Made by a program: the position numbers and the translations under genes. Shown piece after piece: positions 48,517-58,694 of a stretch of DNA of 64,000 nt (positions are counted from its first letter, which is position 1; every line of letters starts with the position of its first letter). The stretch spans positions 2,120,976 through 2,184,975 of the forward strand of contig NC_065543.1 of the NCBI RefSeq assembly GCF_932294415.1. Reading direction: 5' to 3'. The stretch comes from Quercus robur (Eukaryota; Streptophyta; Magnoliopsida; Fagales; Fagaceae). The notes under the pieces were generated by a model. It had not been told where the DNA came from, did not search any database, and was given only the letters and a program-made list of their open reading frames with translations.

Positions 48517-49202
48517 ATGGTTCTTAATGCAAGAGCTTTGGTTTTGCTCCACATTCTTGTCTGGTCATTGGCAGTCTAAACGTGGCAAAATGGGCGGGTC
48601 GGGTCGGGTCGCGGGTTGAGTCGGGTCGAGTTGACCCATATTTTTCAAACAATTTTTTATTTTTTTTTGGAAATAGATGCAATCTGTCAATTGTTTATAA
48701 GTTCCTTAATTGTGATTAGATTCTCACTAGTGATATTGTTACCAATTACCACTAAACACTTGAATTGATACCCAAATTTGGTGCAACTCTTGTTCCAGCT
48801 TTCTAGAAATTAATCTTGGTATAATCTTCAATCTATTTAAAGTAGGAAGAGAAAATGAAGGTAGCAAGTAAAAAATGACAAACTATAATGAGTACATAAC
48901 ATATTGAGTAAAAAAGAATAAGTAAATATTTTATAAAAATTACACCTCAATTTCAATCTACTCAACATTGGTAGACGTGGCAAAACTTGCGGGTCGGGGT
49001 CGGGTTCGGGTTCAGGTTCGGGTTGGGTCAATCAGGTTGCGGGTCAAAACGGGTTATTTTTAAACAGGTCAATCGTGTTGCTGGTCAAACGGATCTGACC
49101 CGTTTTGCCATTGCCAGGTACGTTTAGCCTGAGTTCTGGTAGTTTGAGTGATATCTCTTGCTTGAAATCTATTACAGATTCCTTGGAAGACCCTCTTAAA
49201 TG
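48517..49202 (+). pseudogene. BIR1-like 5' gene fragment
   Basis: ATGGTTCTTAATGCAAGAGC through the signal peptide (ALVLLHILVWSL) is nearly identical to copy 1. A 535-base MITE interrupts it after ATTGGCAG. Beyond that it resumes as GTACGTTTAGCCTG, reads SDISCLKSITDSLEDPLK, then fuses at about 49202 with the 3' flank seen after the kinase of copies 1 and 4. The remainder of the gene was lost in one deletion. Confidence 0.82.
48575..49109. mobile_element. hAT-like MITE with GGGTC-rich ends
   Basis: Flanked by ATTGGCAG (48567-48574) and ATTGCCAG (49110-49117), an 8-bp duplication with one mismatch. The same site is uninterrupted in copy 1. Terminal GGCAAAATGGGCGGGTCGGG on the left pairs with CTGACCCGTTTTGCC on the right. 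A second GACGTGGCAAAACTTGCGGG start inside (48973) suggests a composite or nested copy. No coding capacity. Confidence 0.72.
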
Positions 49203-49568
49203 GTAAGTTTTCTCTTGTTACTTTTTCTGCCCTTCACTGTCTTTTTGTTATCTTTATCCCCCTGAAATAAGAATTAAAAAAATAAGGATTCTAGAGGTTT
49301 TGGAGCCACTGCAGTGTGAAGGGGAAACCGGACATTTGTTGAGGTTCCAAAGAGAGGCTAGTTGTATAAATGTTTTTCAAGTAGACTATTGTAATTGGTT
49401 CTTCCAGTGAATTTTCTATGCAATTGGATACTGGAGTGGTTTTTCTTTGAAAGAATTCTTCATTGGTTTTCCATTGGCCAAAACGTTGTGCTTGGTTATT
49501 CTTTATTCTTTATTCACTGGGTACAACTTAAAAATATAAATATATATATATATATATATATATTAAAT

Positions 49569-50748
49569 TATCTTCTTGTGCATGGAATTCCCAATAAATT
49601 TGTGTGATATATCAATAAATCCGCTATATTATTATTTGAGGTGAAAATAGAATTTTCCTTTTGCTATTAAATAAGAATTTTTCAACATTATAAATCACAA
49701 AAATGATTTGAACATAAAACCCCTTTTCAATAAACTAAACTCTGCCGACAAAGTTCTGGTGATTAAAAACTTTTGAGGATAAATACGAATAGGAACAAAA
49801 GAAAACAATTGGTGGGGACATATCCTCCACCCAAATTGCAGGAAACCAACAGATTGTTGTACAAGCTCAGAGAAATTTCGTTTACAAGCATTAATTTGAC
49901 AGTACTGTTTATTGACTTCGTGTTCCATGCTCTGGAGTCTCAACTAGCGTTCTTGACGGTGCAATGACTTGGAAAATTAGACTCAGCAACCACTTTTGGA
50001 AAATTACTTAATCTAGTAGTTTAGACTTGGCTTCAATTTTTATATATTCTTTGAAGCTCCAAGAATTAATGGAAATGATCTATTTTCCAATCTGAAATTT
50101 CCTGGAAAGGATATTGTTTCAATATGTCTGTTTCTAAGTGGTTACACGTAAGGCTCTTTATGCCTGCGTTTTCTTGCTAAGCACTGACTAGCAAATGGAT
50201 GAAGGGACGGACCCAAGCGGCCCCGGCCCTAAGAAAGAAAAAAGAAAAAAGAAAAATTTGGATCCCCCTAGCCCAGAGAAAAATAAAAAAATAAAAAAAT
50301 TTATTGGTTATATTTTTTTTTTTTTTGAATTGTGCTTCCCTCTTCCAAAAAATTAGGCTCATTCCCTTTTAATTAGCCTAGCCCAATTAGTAACTGCTCA
50401 ACTCAAAAACTTAACAAAGACAAAACTTTAAAATAAAAATCGTAAATTGCGAATTGCACTCCTAAAATTTGAGGATGGTTGGATTTTACACCTTGAAGTT
50501 TTAAACTTTGGATTTTACTCCCTGAAGTTTCAAACTTTGAATTTTACCCCTTAAAGTTCAGAAGTTTTTGGATTTTACATCCCAAAATTCTGAAACTTTA
50601 GGAGGTAAAATCCAAACACTCTCAAACTTTAGAGAGTAAAATTCAATTACTTTTAAAATATAGGGGGTAAAATTCAAATTTTAAAACGTCAAGATGTAAA
50701 ATCCAAACACCTCCAAACGTTAGGGGCAAAATTCAAATAAATCCGCTA
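49569..50748. repeat. 1180-bp tandem duplication, first copy
   Basis: Begins ATCTTCTTGTGCATGGAATT and recurs at 50749. Consists of the 5' flank block of the receptor kinase unit, the GATGAAGGGACGGACCC repeat and a truncated fold-back (50440-50731). Contains no exon. Confidence 0.92.
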
Positions 50749-51990
50749 TATCTTCTTGTGCATGGAATTCCCAATAAATTTGTGTGATATATCAATAAAT
50801 CCGCTATATTATTATTTGAGGTGAAAATAGAATTTTCCATTTGGTATTAAATAAGAATTTTTCAACATTATAAATCACAAAAATGATTGGAACATAAAAC
50901 CCCTTTCCAATAAACTAAACTCTGCCGACAAAGTTCTGGTGATTAAAAACTTTTGAGGATAAATACGAATAGGAACAAAAGAAAACAATTGGTGGGGACA
51001 TATCCTCCACCCAAATTGCAGGAAACCAACAGATTGTTGTACAAGCTCAGAGAAATTTCGTTTACAAGCATTAATTTGACAGTACTGTTTATTGACTTCG
51101 TGTTCCATGCTCTGGAGTCTCAACTAGCGTTCTTGACGGTGCAATGACTTGGAAAATTAGACTCAGCAACCACTTTTGGAAAATTACTTAATCTAGTAGT
51201 TTAGACTTGGCTTCAATTTTTATATATTCTTTGAAGCTCCAAGAATTAATGGAAATGATCTATTTTCCAATCTGAAATTTCCTGGAAAGGATATTGTTTC
51301 AATATGTCTGTTTCTAAGTGGTTACACGTAAGACTCTTTATGCCTGCGTTTTCTTGCTAAACACTGACTAGCAAATGGATGAAGGGACGGACCCAAGCGG
51401 CCCCGGCCCTAAGAAAGAAAAAAGAAAAAAGAAAAATTTGGATCCCCCTAGCCCAGAGAAAAATAAAAAAATAAAAAATTTATTGGTTATATTTTTTTAT
51501 TTTTGGAATTGTGCTTCCCTCTTCCAAAAACTTAGGCTCATTCCCTTTTAATTAGCCTAGCCCAATTAGTAACTGCTCAACTCAAAAACTTAACAAAGAC
51601 AAAACTTTAAAATAAAAATCGTAAATTGCAAATTGCACTCCTAAAATTTGTGGATGTTTGAATTTTACACCCTGAAGTTTTAAACTTTGGATTTTACTCC
51701 CTGAAGTTTCAAACTTTGAATTTTACCCCCTAAAGTTAAGCAGTTTTTGGATTTTACACCCCAAAATTCTGAAACTTTAGGGGGTAAAATCCAAACACTC
51801 TCAAACTTTAGAGAGTAAAATCCAATTACTTCTAAAATATAGGGGGTAAAATCCAAATTCTAAAACTTCAAGATGTAAAATCCAAACACCCCCAAACGTT
51901 AGAGGTAAAATTCAAATTCTAAAACTTCAAGGTGAAAAATTCAATCATCTCCAAACTTTAGGGGTGTAATTTGCAATTTACCCAAACAAA
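50749..51990. repeat. 1180-bp tandem duplication, second copy
   Basis: Near-identical to 49569-50748 and runs on to include the full fold-back at 51621-51981, which shows the duplication breakpoint lies inside the fold-back. Confidence 0.92.
51621..51981. repeat. Fold-back repeat, complete copy
   Basis: About 360 bases able to form a hairpin. The outermost GTAAATTGCA (51621-51630) is the complement of TGCAATTTAC (51972-51981), and arms of about 170 bases match imperfectly through successive GGATTTTACACC / GGGGTAAAATCC phrases, centred near 51775. MITE-like; no coding capacity. Confidence 0.8.
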
Positions 51991-53668
51991 AAATAAAAAA
52001 TCATGTGCAGCCCAAAATTAGAGTACCAGCATAAGGTGTTTTAAATGCTAAATATTTAGTATTTAGAACACCAAATACCAAACAAACTACTATACAAGAC
52101 ATTTCAAATGTTATATTAAAGTTGTAAAAATAAGTTTTGATCTATGAAAATAATCTTTTTGGTTTTTTTTTTTTTTTGCAATAACTGATGCTCTTAAAAA
52201 ACAATATTATTATGTCCTTTTCTTGTCTTTTTTTTTTTATTTTTTTTATTTTTTTTATAGAGTTTCAACCTATGGCATCCGCTTCTAATGGATCATATTC
52301 TTAATTTCTTATCTCAATTTGTTCCATGTACAAGACTTATAGTCAATGCTTGACATATAAAAGTAGAACATCTTTTCTAAAGTCCATCCTCTAAAAACTT
52401 GAGAAAAAATTCATTTAAATCAACACAATATAGAAATTAAAAAGGAATCAAAGAAAAATTGTCAAAAATAATGAAAATTTAATCTATGCATAAATATTTA
52501 TAAGGATGAACACAATAGCAATAGCCTTTTTTTAATATAAAATAAATAAATGAAGGTAAAAAAAAAAAAATCTATGCTTATAAAAAGTATATATTTTATT
52601 ATTTTTATTTTTATGCCAAAGATATCTAATGGTCTTTTTTTCTGGGTCGAAAGCCTTGAATTAATCTTTCATAATTCAGCCTACTCATTTATTTTTTAGG
52701 GCCAAGCAAAAACAAAGCCCAAAAGTTTTGAATTTCACAACGGTTCGGATAAGTATCGGAACGTGATCTTACTATGAAGTTTCTAGCTGTAATGGTGTTG
52801 CATTTGCATAGTGTTACGAAAATATGATGTGTTTCCGAAAAATTAGACAGCTAACTATTTTACTGTAGGATCATTCATTTTACCCATTATAAATTATAAA
52901 ATGAGTTGAACATAATGCCCATTTGCGAGTGTTGAAGACTGAATTCTGTATGTCTTAAGTGTATTACTGTATATAAAACTCTACTAGTACTTGGGAATGC
53001 CTTTATATAGGCACATTATGTGTGTATCATATGGTACAAGCAATGTGAGTGTAGGGCAAGTACAATAACACAACAGGCCCAATACTCTTTTCTTGATGTA
53101 TGATACAGGGCATAAGACAACAAACCTTGCAAAACGATTTATATTAACAACCACTTATTAATGAATGTTAATAGAAAAATTGATATTTACAAAATAATTG
53201 ACCATATCAACATTTTGTAAAAATGTTATAAAATAATTTGTGCATATAATATTACTCCTAAAAGCAAATATTACCTACAAGATAAGAATATTTCCTATCT
53301 AGATATTTGAATTGATTTAGGTATTACCATATATTTTTATTTTTTATGAACTGCAACCCGACTGCCAAAACAAAACATAAATAAATGTTTTCTCATACCC
53401 TCCCTTTGTTTCACTTTGAGACATAATTAAGGTTGGAGAGAGAGAGAGAGAGCTTTCCACTCTCTGCTTGACTTGGAAAAGTACAAGCCAACTATTACTC
53501 TTTGTAATACTCAGCCAATTTCATCATTCAAACCAGTTTTTTGAAGATTCAAGAACTAATGAAATTTCCTGAAAATTATTTTGTTTTTATCTTTTTCGCT
53601 TTCTAAGTAGTTACATATAACGCTTCTTACCTCTGCGTTTTATTGGCAAACACTTAGAAGTAAATTAC
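51991..53668. promoter_or_regulatory. Upstream region of the intact receptor kinase
   Basis: AT-rich with T and A homopolymers (52153-52260, 52557-52570). A (GA)n stretch lies at 53435-53452, about 220 bases before the start codon, and may be a GAGA-type core promoter element. The leader ATATAACGCTTCTTACCTCTGCG resembles those before copies 2, 3 and 4. No exact TATA box or start site can be assigned. Confidence 0.4.
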
Positions 53669-56035
53669 ATGGCTCTTAATTCCAGAGTGTTGTTGAGTGC
53701 TCTTTTTTGCATAATCTTTGTTTGGTCATTTCTTGAAATAAGCAATGGCGTACAGAGTGATATCGAGTGCTTGAAGTCAATTAAACATTCGCTTGAAGAC
53801 CCTTACGGCTACCTTAATAGTTCATGGGACTTCAACAACAATACTGAAGGTTTCATCTGCAAATTTACTGGGGTCGAATGCTGGCAACCCGATGAGAATA
53901 AGGTCTTAAATATCAGACTAAGCGACATGGGGCTCAGCGGCCAGTTCCCTCGGGGCATTAGAAACTGCACAAGTCTAACAGGGATAGACCTCTACAATAA
54001 TGAACTTTTCGGACCCCTCCCATTTGACATAGCTGAGATAGTTCCGTATATCATAAGCCTCGACCTTTCCAGCAATCAATTTTCTGGCGAAATTCCAGTG
54101 AGCTTAGCCAATTGCACTTATCTAAATGTCCTTAAACTTGACCACAACCATCTAACTGGTCAAATCCCTCAGGAATTAAGCCTCCTCGCTCGTTTGAAAC
54201 AATTCAGTGTTTCTAACAATATGTTGACAGGGCCTGTCCCTTACTTTGGCAGTTCCGGTATTCAGGCTGATAGCTATGCTAACAACAAGGGACTTTGTGG
54301 GGGGCCTTTGAAACCCTGTACAACTCCAAAGCGTGGATTGAAATTCGACTTTTCTTTCAAAGGTGGGTTTGTAGTTGGTTATGTGGTTTCTACAGTTTCA
54401 GTAATAACTATTTTTATGTCCTATTATGTGTCTTGCATTAATGACAAGAAAAGAGATAAGAAGAAGACACTGTCAAAAGGGAGGACTAGTAAGAACGAGG
54501 AAAAAGAAGCTGATCAAGTTAATCAGTCGCAAACTCAGGGGCTCCTGCAAGAAGCGACCAAAAAGGTACTTTATTTAACTGTAATAAACTCAAGAAACTT
54601 CTTTCAATTCCTCGTTTCTACAATTTTTTGGAAAAATATACAAAATCCATGAGGTTTTTCCATCAAAACATGAAATCGTGTAACAGCAGGGATTTTGACG
54701 GTAACACAAAACTTCATTTTGTACCTTAATCCCTTGGAAACTTGTAATCACATTAACAACTTACTGTTTGTTTCATTAAATGTGTAACAGTTTACACAAT
54801 TAATAATAACTTAAGGGGTTAAGTGTTAAACTAAAGACAATAGGGGTTCCCTTTTTAGCAAGAAAATCAGAGGGTTTGTTTCTTCCCCAACCCCCCCCCC
54901 CCCCCCCCTCCCCCCCAAAAAAAAAAAAAAAATAATGCAATCGTGCAGCCCCTTAAAAGAAACATCCATCTGATAAATTTTGTTTTAACTTCATATTGGT
55001 ACTAATCTAGAGTGGCAAATTATTGATCTGCAGAATTCTCAGTTGAAGGGAATGGTTACTAAAATGAACTTTATGGAACTCAGTGAGGCAACTAATAATT
55101 TCAGCACAGACAACGCCATTGGGCTGGGAAAGATGGGGGTGATGTACAAAGCAGTGCTTCCAAATGGTTCACCCCTTGCAGTTAAGAGGTTGCATGGTTG
55201 TCAATCATTTGAAAAACAATTCATATGTGAGCTATTGGCATTGGGTAGATTGAGACACAATAACATAATTCCCCTCTTGGGATTCTGCAGAGAAAGGAGG
55301 GAAAAACTTCTAGTGTACCAATATATATCGAATGGCAATCTTTATGATTGGCTACATGCAAAGGAAGGAAATGACAAGATCTTGGAATGGCCTTTGAGGA
55401 TTAAAATTGCAATCGGGATAGCAAGAGGCTTGGCATGGCTTCACCACAAGTGGGATTTTAGAGTAGTGCATCTTAATTTGAGTTCAAACTCTATTTTACT
55501 TGATAAGAATTTTGTGCCCAAGATATCAAATTTTGGAGGGGCAAAAATATCTAGTTTTGAAGGGATGATGTTCATTGATTCAAATGACATTGACTCAAGC
55601 AATAGCTCTTTTGTAGACACTGGTGTTTGGGAGTTGGGTTTTGTTAAAAAGGATGTGTATGACTTTGGAATTTTGCTTCTTGAGCTAATCATAGGGAAGG
55701 AACCCATTCAAATCAACAATTTTTTGAACAGCTTTAATGGGAGCTTAGCTGACTGGATCATTCATCTTTTGAGTAGTTCTTCCGATCTCTACAGTGTCAT
55801 TGATAAATCTCTAATTGGTCGAGGATTTGATGGTGAAATCTTTCAATTTCTTAGAATTGCATGTGATTGTCTTAACTTCTTTCCTAGTCAAAGGCCAACA
55901 ATGTTTGAATTGTACAATACAGTAAGTACTCTTGGGGAGAGATATGGCATCACAAATGACTCTGAGTTATTGAGGCAAACAGAAATTGCTACTGCAAGTA
56001 CCTCAAATGAAATTGTTTCGGTAGAAATTGCATAG
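53669..56035 (+). CDS. BIR1-like LRR receptor pseudokinase (At5g48380-like), intact
   Basis: Two exons, 53669-54565 and 55034-56035 (GT-AG, phase 0), give 632 aa, close to the family length. Residues 1-26 are a signal peptide; 28-71 an LRR N-cap with paired Cys; about 79-190 four to five LRRs (GLSGQFPRGI, FSGEIPVSL, LTGQIPQEL); SYANNKGLCGGPLKPC follows; 233-255 is a membrane helix, then a Lys/Glu-rich juxtamembrane; the kinase fold runs from about 315 to 605. The glycine loop GLGKMG (330-335) and the AVKR lysine (350) are kept. HRD is HLN (445-447) and DFG is NFG (465-467), so both catalytic Asp are gone. Arabidopsis BIR proteins bind BAK1 at the plasma membrane and restrain immune signalling; that role here is inference. 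The start follows a leader shared with other copies. Only undamaged member of the cluster. Confidence 0.93.
54891..54935. repeat. C-run and A-run inside the intron
   Basis: About 25 C interrupted by one T, followed by about 18 A, within the 468-base intron. The minus strand is a G-run with quadruplex potential. Exact length is likely uncertain in any assembly. Confidence 0.9.
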
Positions 56036-56373
56036 ACCCATTGATGTATGACATAGAAAGTGTATCTTTTCCCATGAGAAATATATGTAGACTATAGACA
56101 GAATTGCTTTTGGGTTATGTTTGTAGTTTGCTGGCTATAATCTTTTTCTGTCAACCATGGTTTTTTTTCATCGTCTTCCCCCTTAAAAAAATATTTTAAA
56201 AAAAATTGGAAATTTATATGTTTTTGTGAATGCATGGTCCATTGAAAAAAAATATGTTCTCCATTTTTATCCTTCTTTGTTATTCTAGTCATGATGAGAC
56301 GAGGGTTTAGAATGATTGTTCAAATTTTCCCCAAAATAATGTTATATTTCTTGTGGAAATCACGTACATCTTT

Positions 56374-56422
56374 AGAGAGAGAGAGAGAGAGAGAGAGATA
56401 TATATATATATATATATATATA
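56374..56422. repeat. (GA)n(TA)n microsatellite
   Basis: About 13 GA units run directly into about 11 TA units. Confidence 0.97.
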
Positions 56423-56816
56423 ATAGTGGAACAGATGGAAGTAGGGTTCAAATCATCACAAACATAAGGCACCATAAAGAATACTATTACCATTGGACTA
56501 TCACCTGAACTCCATACATCTTGATGTTTTATTGGTGAACAAGTTATATAGGCTGCTGTTAGCAAGAGCCTTTCATTTTATTACTAATACAAAACAGTCA
56601 ACCATTGTGTCTGATACAGAGTAACCTCACACTTTGTACATTTACATATGGATGACCATTTCTACAGCATTCTTTCTGTAAGGCTGTAACCATTGGTAAC
56701 ATGATTTTCCAAAAAGTTAAAAAATAAATTAAAAAAAAAAAAAACAAAGAAATTGGCTCTTATGGATGGGGACATAATAGTTATGCTTGTTGTAGTCAAG
56801 CAAACAATTTTAATAA

Positions 56817-56870
56817 TCTATATATATATCTAAAAAATGAAGTATAGCAATTATTGTTGCTACACTCCTA
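56817..56870 (+). mobile_element. Helitron-like 5' end
   Basis: A-TCTATATATATATCTAAAAA followed by GAAGTATAGCAATTATTGTTGCTAC closely matches the 5' end inferred for the minus-strand element ending at 14438. No 3' hairpin plus CTAG was found downstream, so only the end is annotated. Confidence 0.4.
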
Positions 56871-57147
56871 TTAAGCCACATTATCGACCATGTCACTTTT
56901 TTTTTTTTTTTGGATTACCAACTCTATTAATTTTCTATTGCAAAATTAATTGTGACCACCATGATGCACTACACTTTACCATAAACTCTATTGTCTATAT
57001 TCAAAGCTCCTTTCAACATTGAGGGTCAATTTTAATGTAAATAGCATGGGATACAAGGTGGTCTTTTGCACTGCCACCATAAGTTAACTAAAATTTCATT
57101 TTCTTTTTAATGAAAAGAAAATACTACCATAATCACTTTTACTATGA

Positions 57148-57300
57148 GTCCGTTTGGATAAGCTGTTCACAAAACCTTAACTTTAGAAAAAAACGTTATT
57201 TGCCAAATCGTTTGGCTCCACAAAATGAGCACGTTTGCGTTTTCAAAATCCAGATTTTTCACGTTTACAAAACACAGCAAAGCTTTGCCTTTTCAGAGAC
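57148..57300. repeat. MITE-like terminal segment
   Basis: GAGTCCGTTTGGATAAGCTGTTCAC is the approximate complement of GAACAGCCTATCCAAATGGGCCC at about 63961-63983. They may be two ends of one element split by the LINE, or two separate MITE-like pieces. Confidence 0.4.
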
Positions 57301-57893
57301 GTAGATGGGCTGACCGCTATTTTTCTTCTTCAGAAAATAAAAATAGCGCCAATACGATAAGAAATACCAGCTTTATCCCTTCCCCGTGTATACCGTACCG
57401 GAACCTTGGCCGGTACAGGAACGCTAGTATTTCGTTCCGGTTTAAATACCAGCTGTACCGAAGTCATTCTGGCAATACTGGAGCGAATACCAAATTTTGG
57501 ATACCGGATTTCTAAGAAATTGAAGGTCTTTGAAGAAGAATAAAAATCGAAGAAGCAGTTGAGGCTTTTGTGAATCTTTGAAAAAAAATCTCACCTATTG
57601 TTGCAGATCAATCAAGCTGCTGCTTCTTCTCATTTCCCTGATGCTACCTCATGAACTTCTTCTCCTTCTTTTACTTCTAGCAAGTTCCTTCTCCCCCAGT
57701 TTTTCTTTTTCTTTTTTTTATCCAGCTGTGAATCTCAATGCAAAATTTGAAACTTGTGGTCAGTGATGGGAAGCGAGAAAGACAAGTCTTCAAGTTCACC
57801 TTTTACCCATCCAAATGGTCATGTCACTCACGTGGCCTATAGATGGTGTATTTTTTATTCCCTTTAACTGTGTTATAGTACTACTCTTTAATA

Positions 57894-58694
57894 TGTGGAG
57901 TAATGGGGCATGATGAGCGACATTGCAAGAAAAGTGGCCAACAAAATCAAGCTCTGCAATATGGTGAATGGTTAAGGGCTCAAGGTGGAGGAAAAGCTAA
58001 ATCGACAAAAGAAGAACAAAGAAGGAGTCCTCTAAACCAGCAAGCTAATGACACGGCAATGCAAGAAAGGATGCAGTTTGGGGCGGAAGACGTGGGCTAC
58101 TCCTACTCTTGTGGCGGTGCACAATTCGGGGACAATCTTGGAAATGCAAAAAGAGGAAGTCTTGTTTCAATGACGTCAGAGGAAGGTGAGCACACCACGC
58201 AAGAGGTATGTCAATTTCAATTTCAAATTCAAAATAGTAGACGTGATGAGATAGAAGCAAGGAAAAAAAAGGAAAATATCCACGGTGAAGAGGGAAAAGA
58301 AAATAACCAAAATATGGGGCTGGCCCAAACCTTTATGTCAACAGTAGGATGTGAAAATGGGGTAAGTGGGATAACCCACATGGGCCGGGTAGAAGCAAAA
58401 AATATAGAGTTTCAGGAAGTTAATAGCCCAGTTAAAATGGATATTGGGCGTAGTCTAGAAAAGGAAAATAAAACACAGAAAAAGAAGGGTAAACTGAAGA
58501 AGCTGGCCCGTGGTCAGAACAAAGAATTTGAAATGGGAAGGGATATAGCTAGTAATATAGTAGGAGTAAAGAGAACTCTCTGGGTAGATGAGGAAATGGT
58601 TGATGGAGGAAGGCAGAAAAAGTTTTGTGGTAGTAACACAACCCCATTTGTGCTATCGGCGGTGGCTGCAGAGCAGCACCGCCGGGAGCCATGA
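57894..58694 (+). pseudogene. LINE ORF1, C-terminal part
   Basis: The first codons read CGVMGHDERHC, the second half of a CCHC knuckle whose first cysteine has been lost by 5' truncation. Then comes a long polar tail (KSGQQNQ..., KRTLWVDEEMVDGG) ending four bases inside the start of ORF2. The overlap ATGA is typical of plant L1 elements. The first in-frame ATG is at 57903, but the natural start lies upstream and is missing. In intact elements this protein binds the element RNA. Confidence 0.82.

Larger units (their letters stand above)
56036..57876. other. 3' flank of the intact gene
   Basis: No gene. Holds a (GA)n(TA)n tract at 56374-56422, a Helitron-like start near 56816, a TTTGGATAAGC repeat at 57148-57300, and a block rich in TACCG motifs at 57380-57510 of unknown nature. 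Confidence 0.6.

Noticed and set aside
49695-49943. 82-codon minus-strand frame repeated at 50875-51123
   Set aside because: The repetition follows from the 1180-bp tandem duplication, not from selection on a protein.
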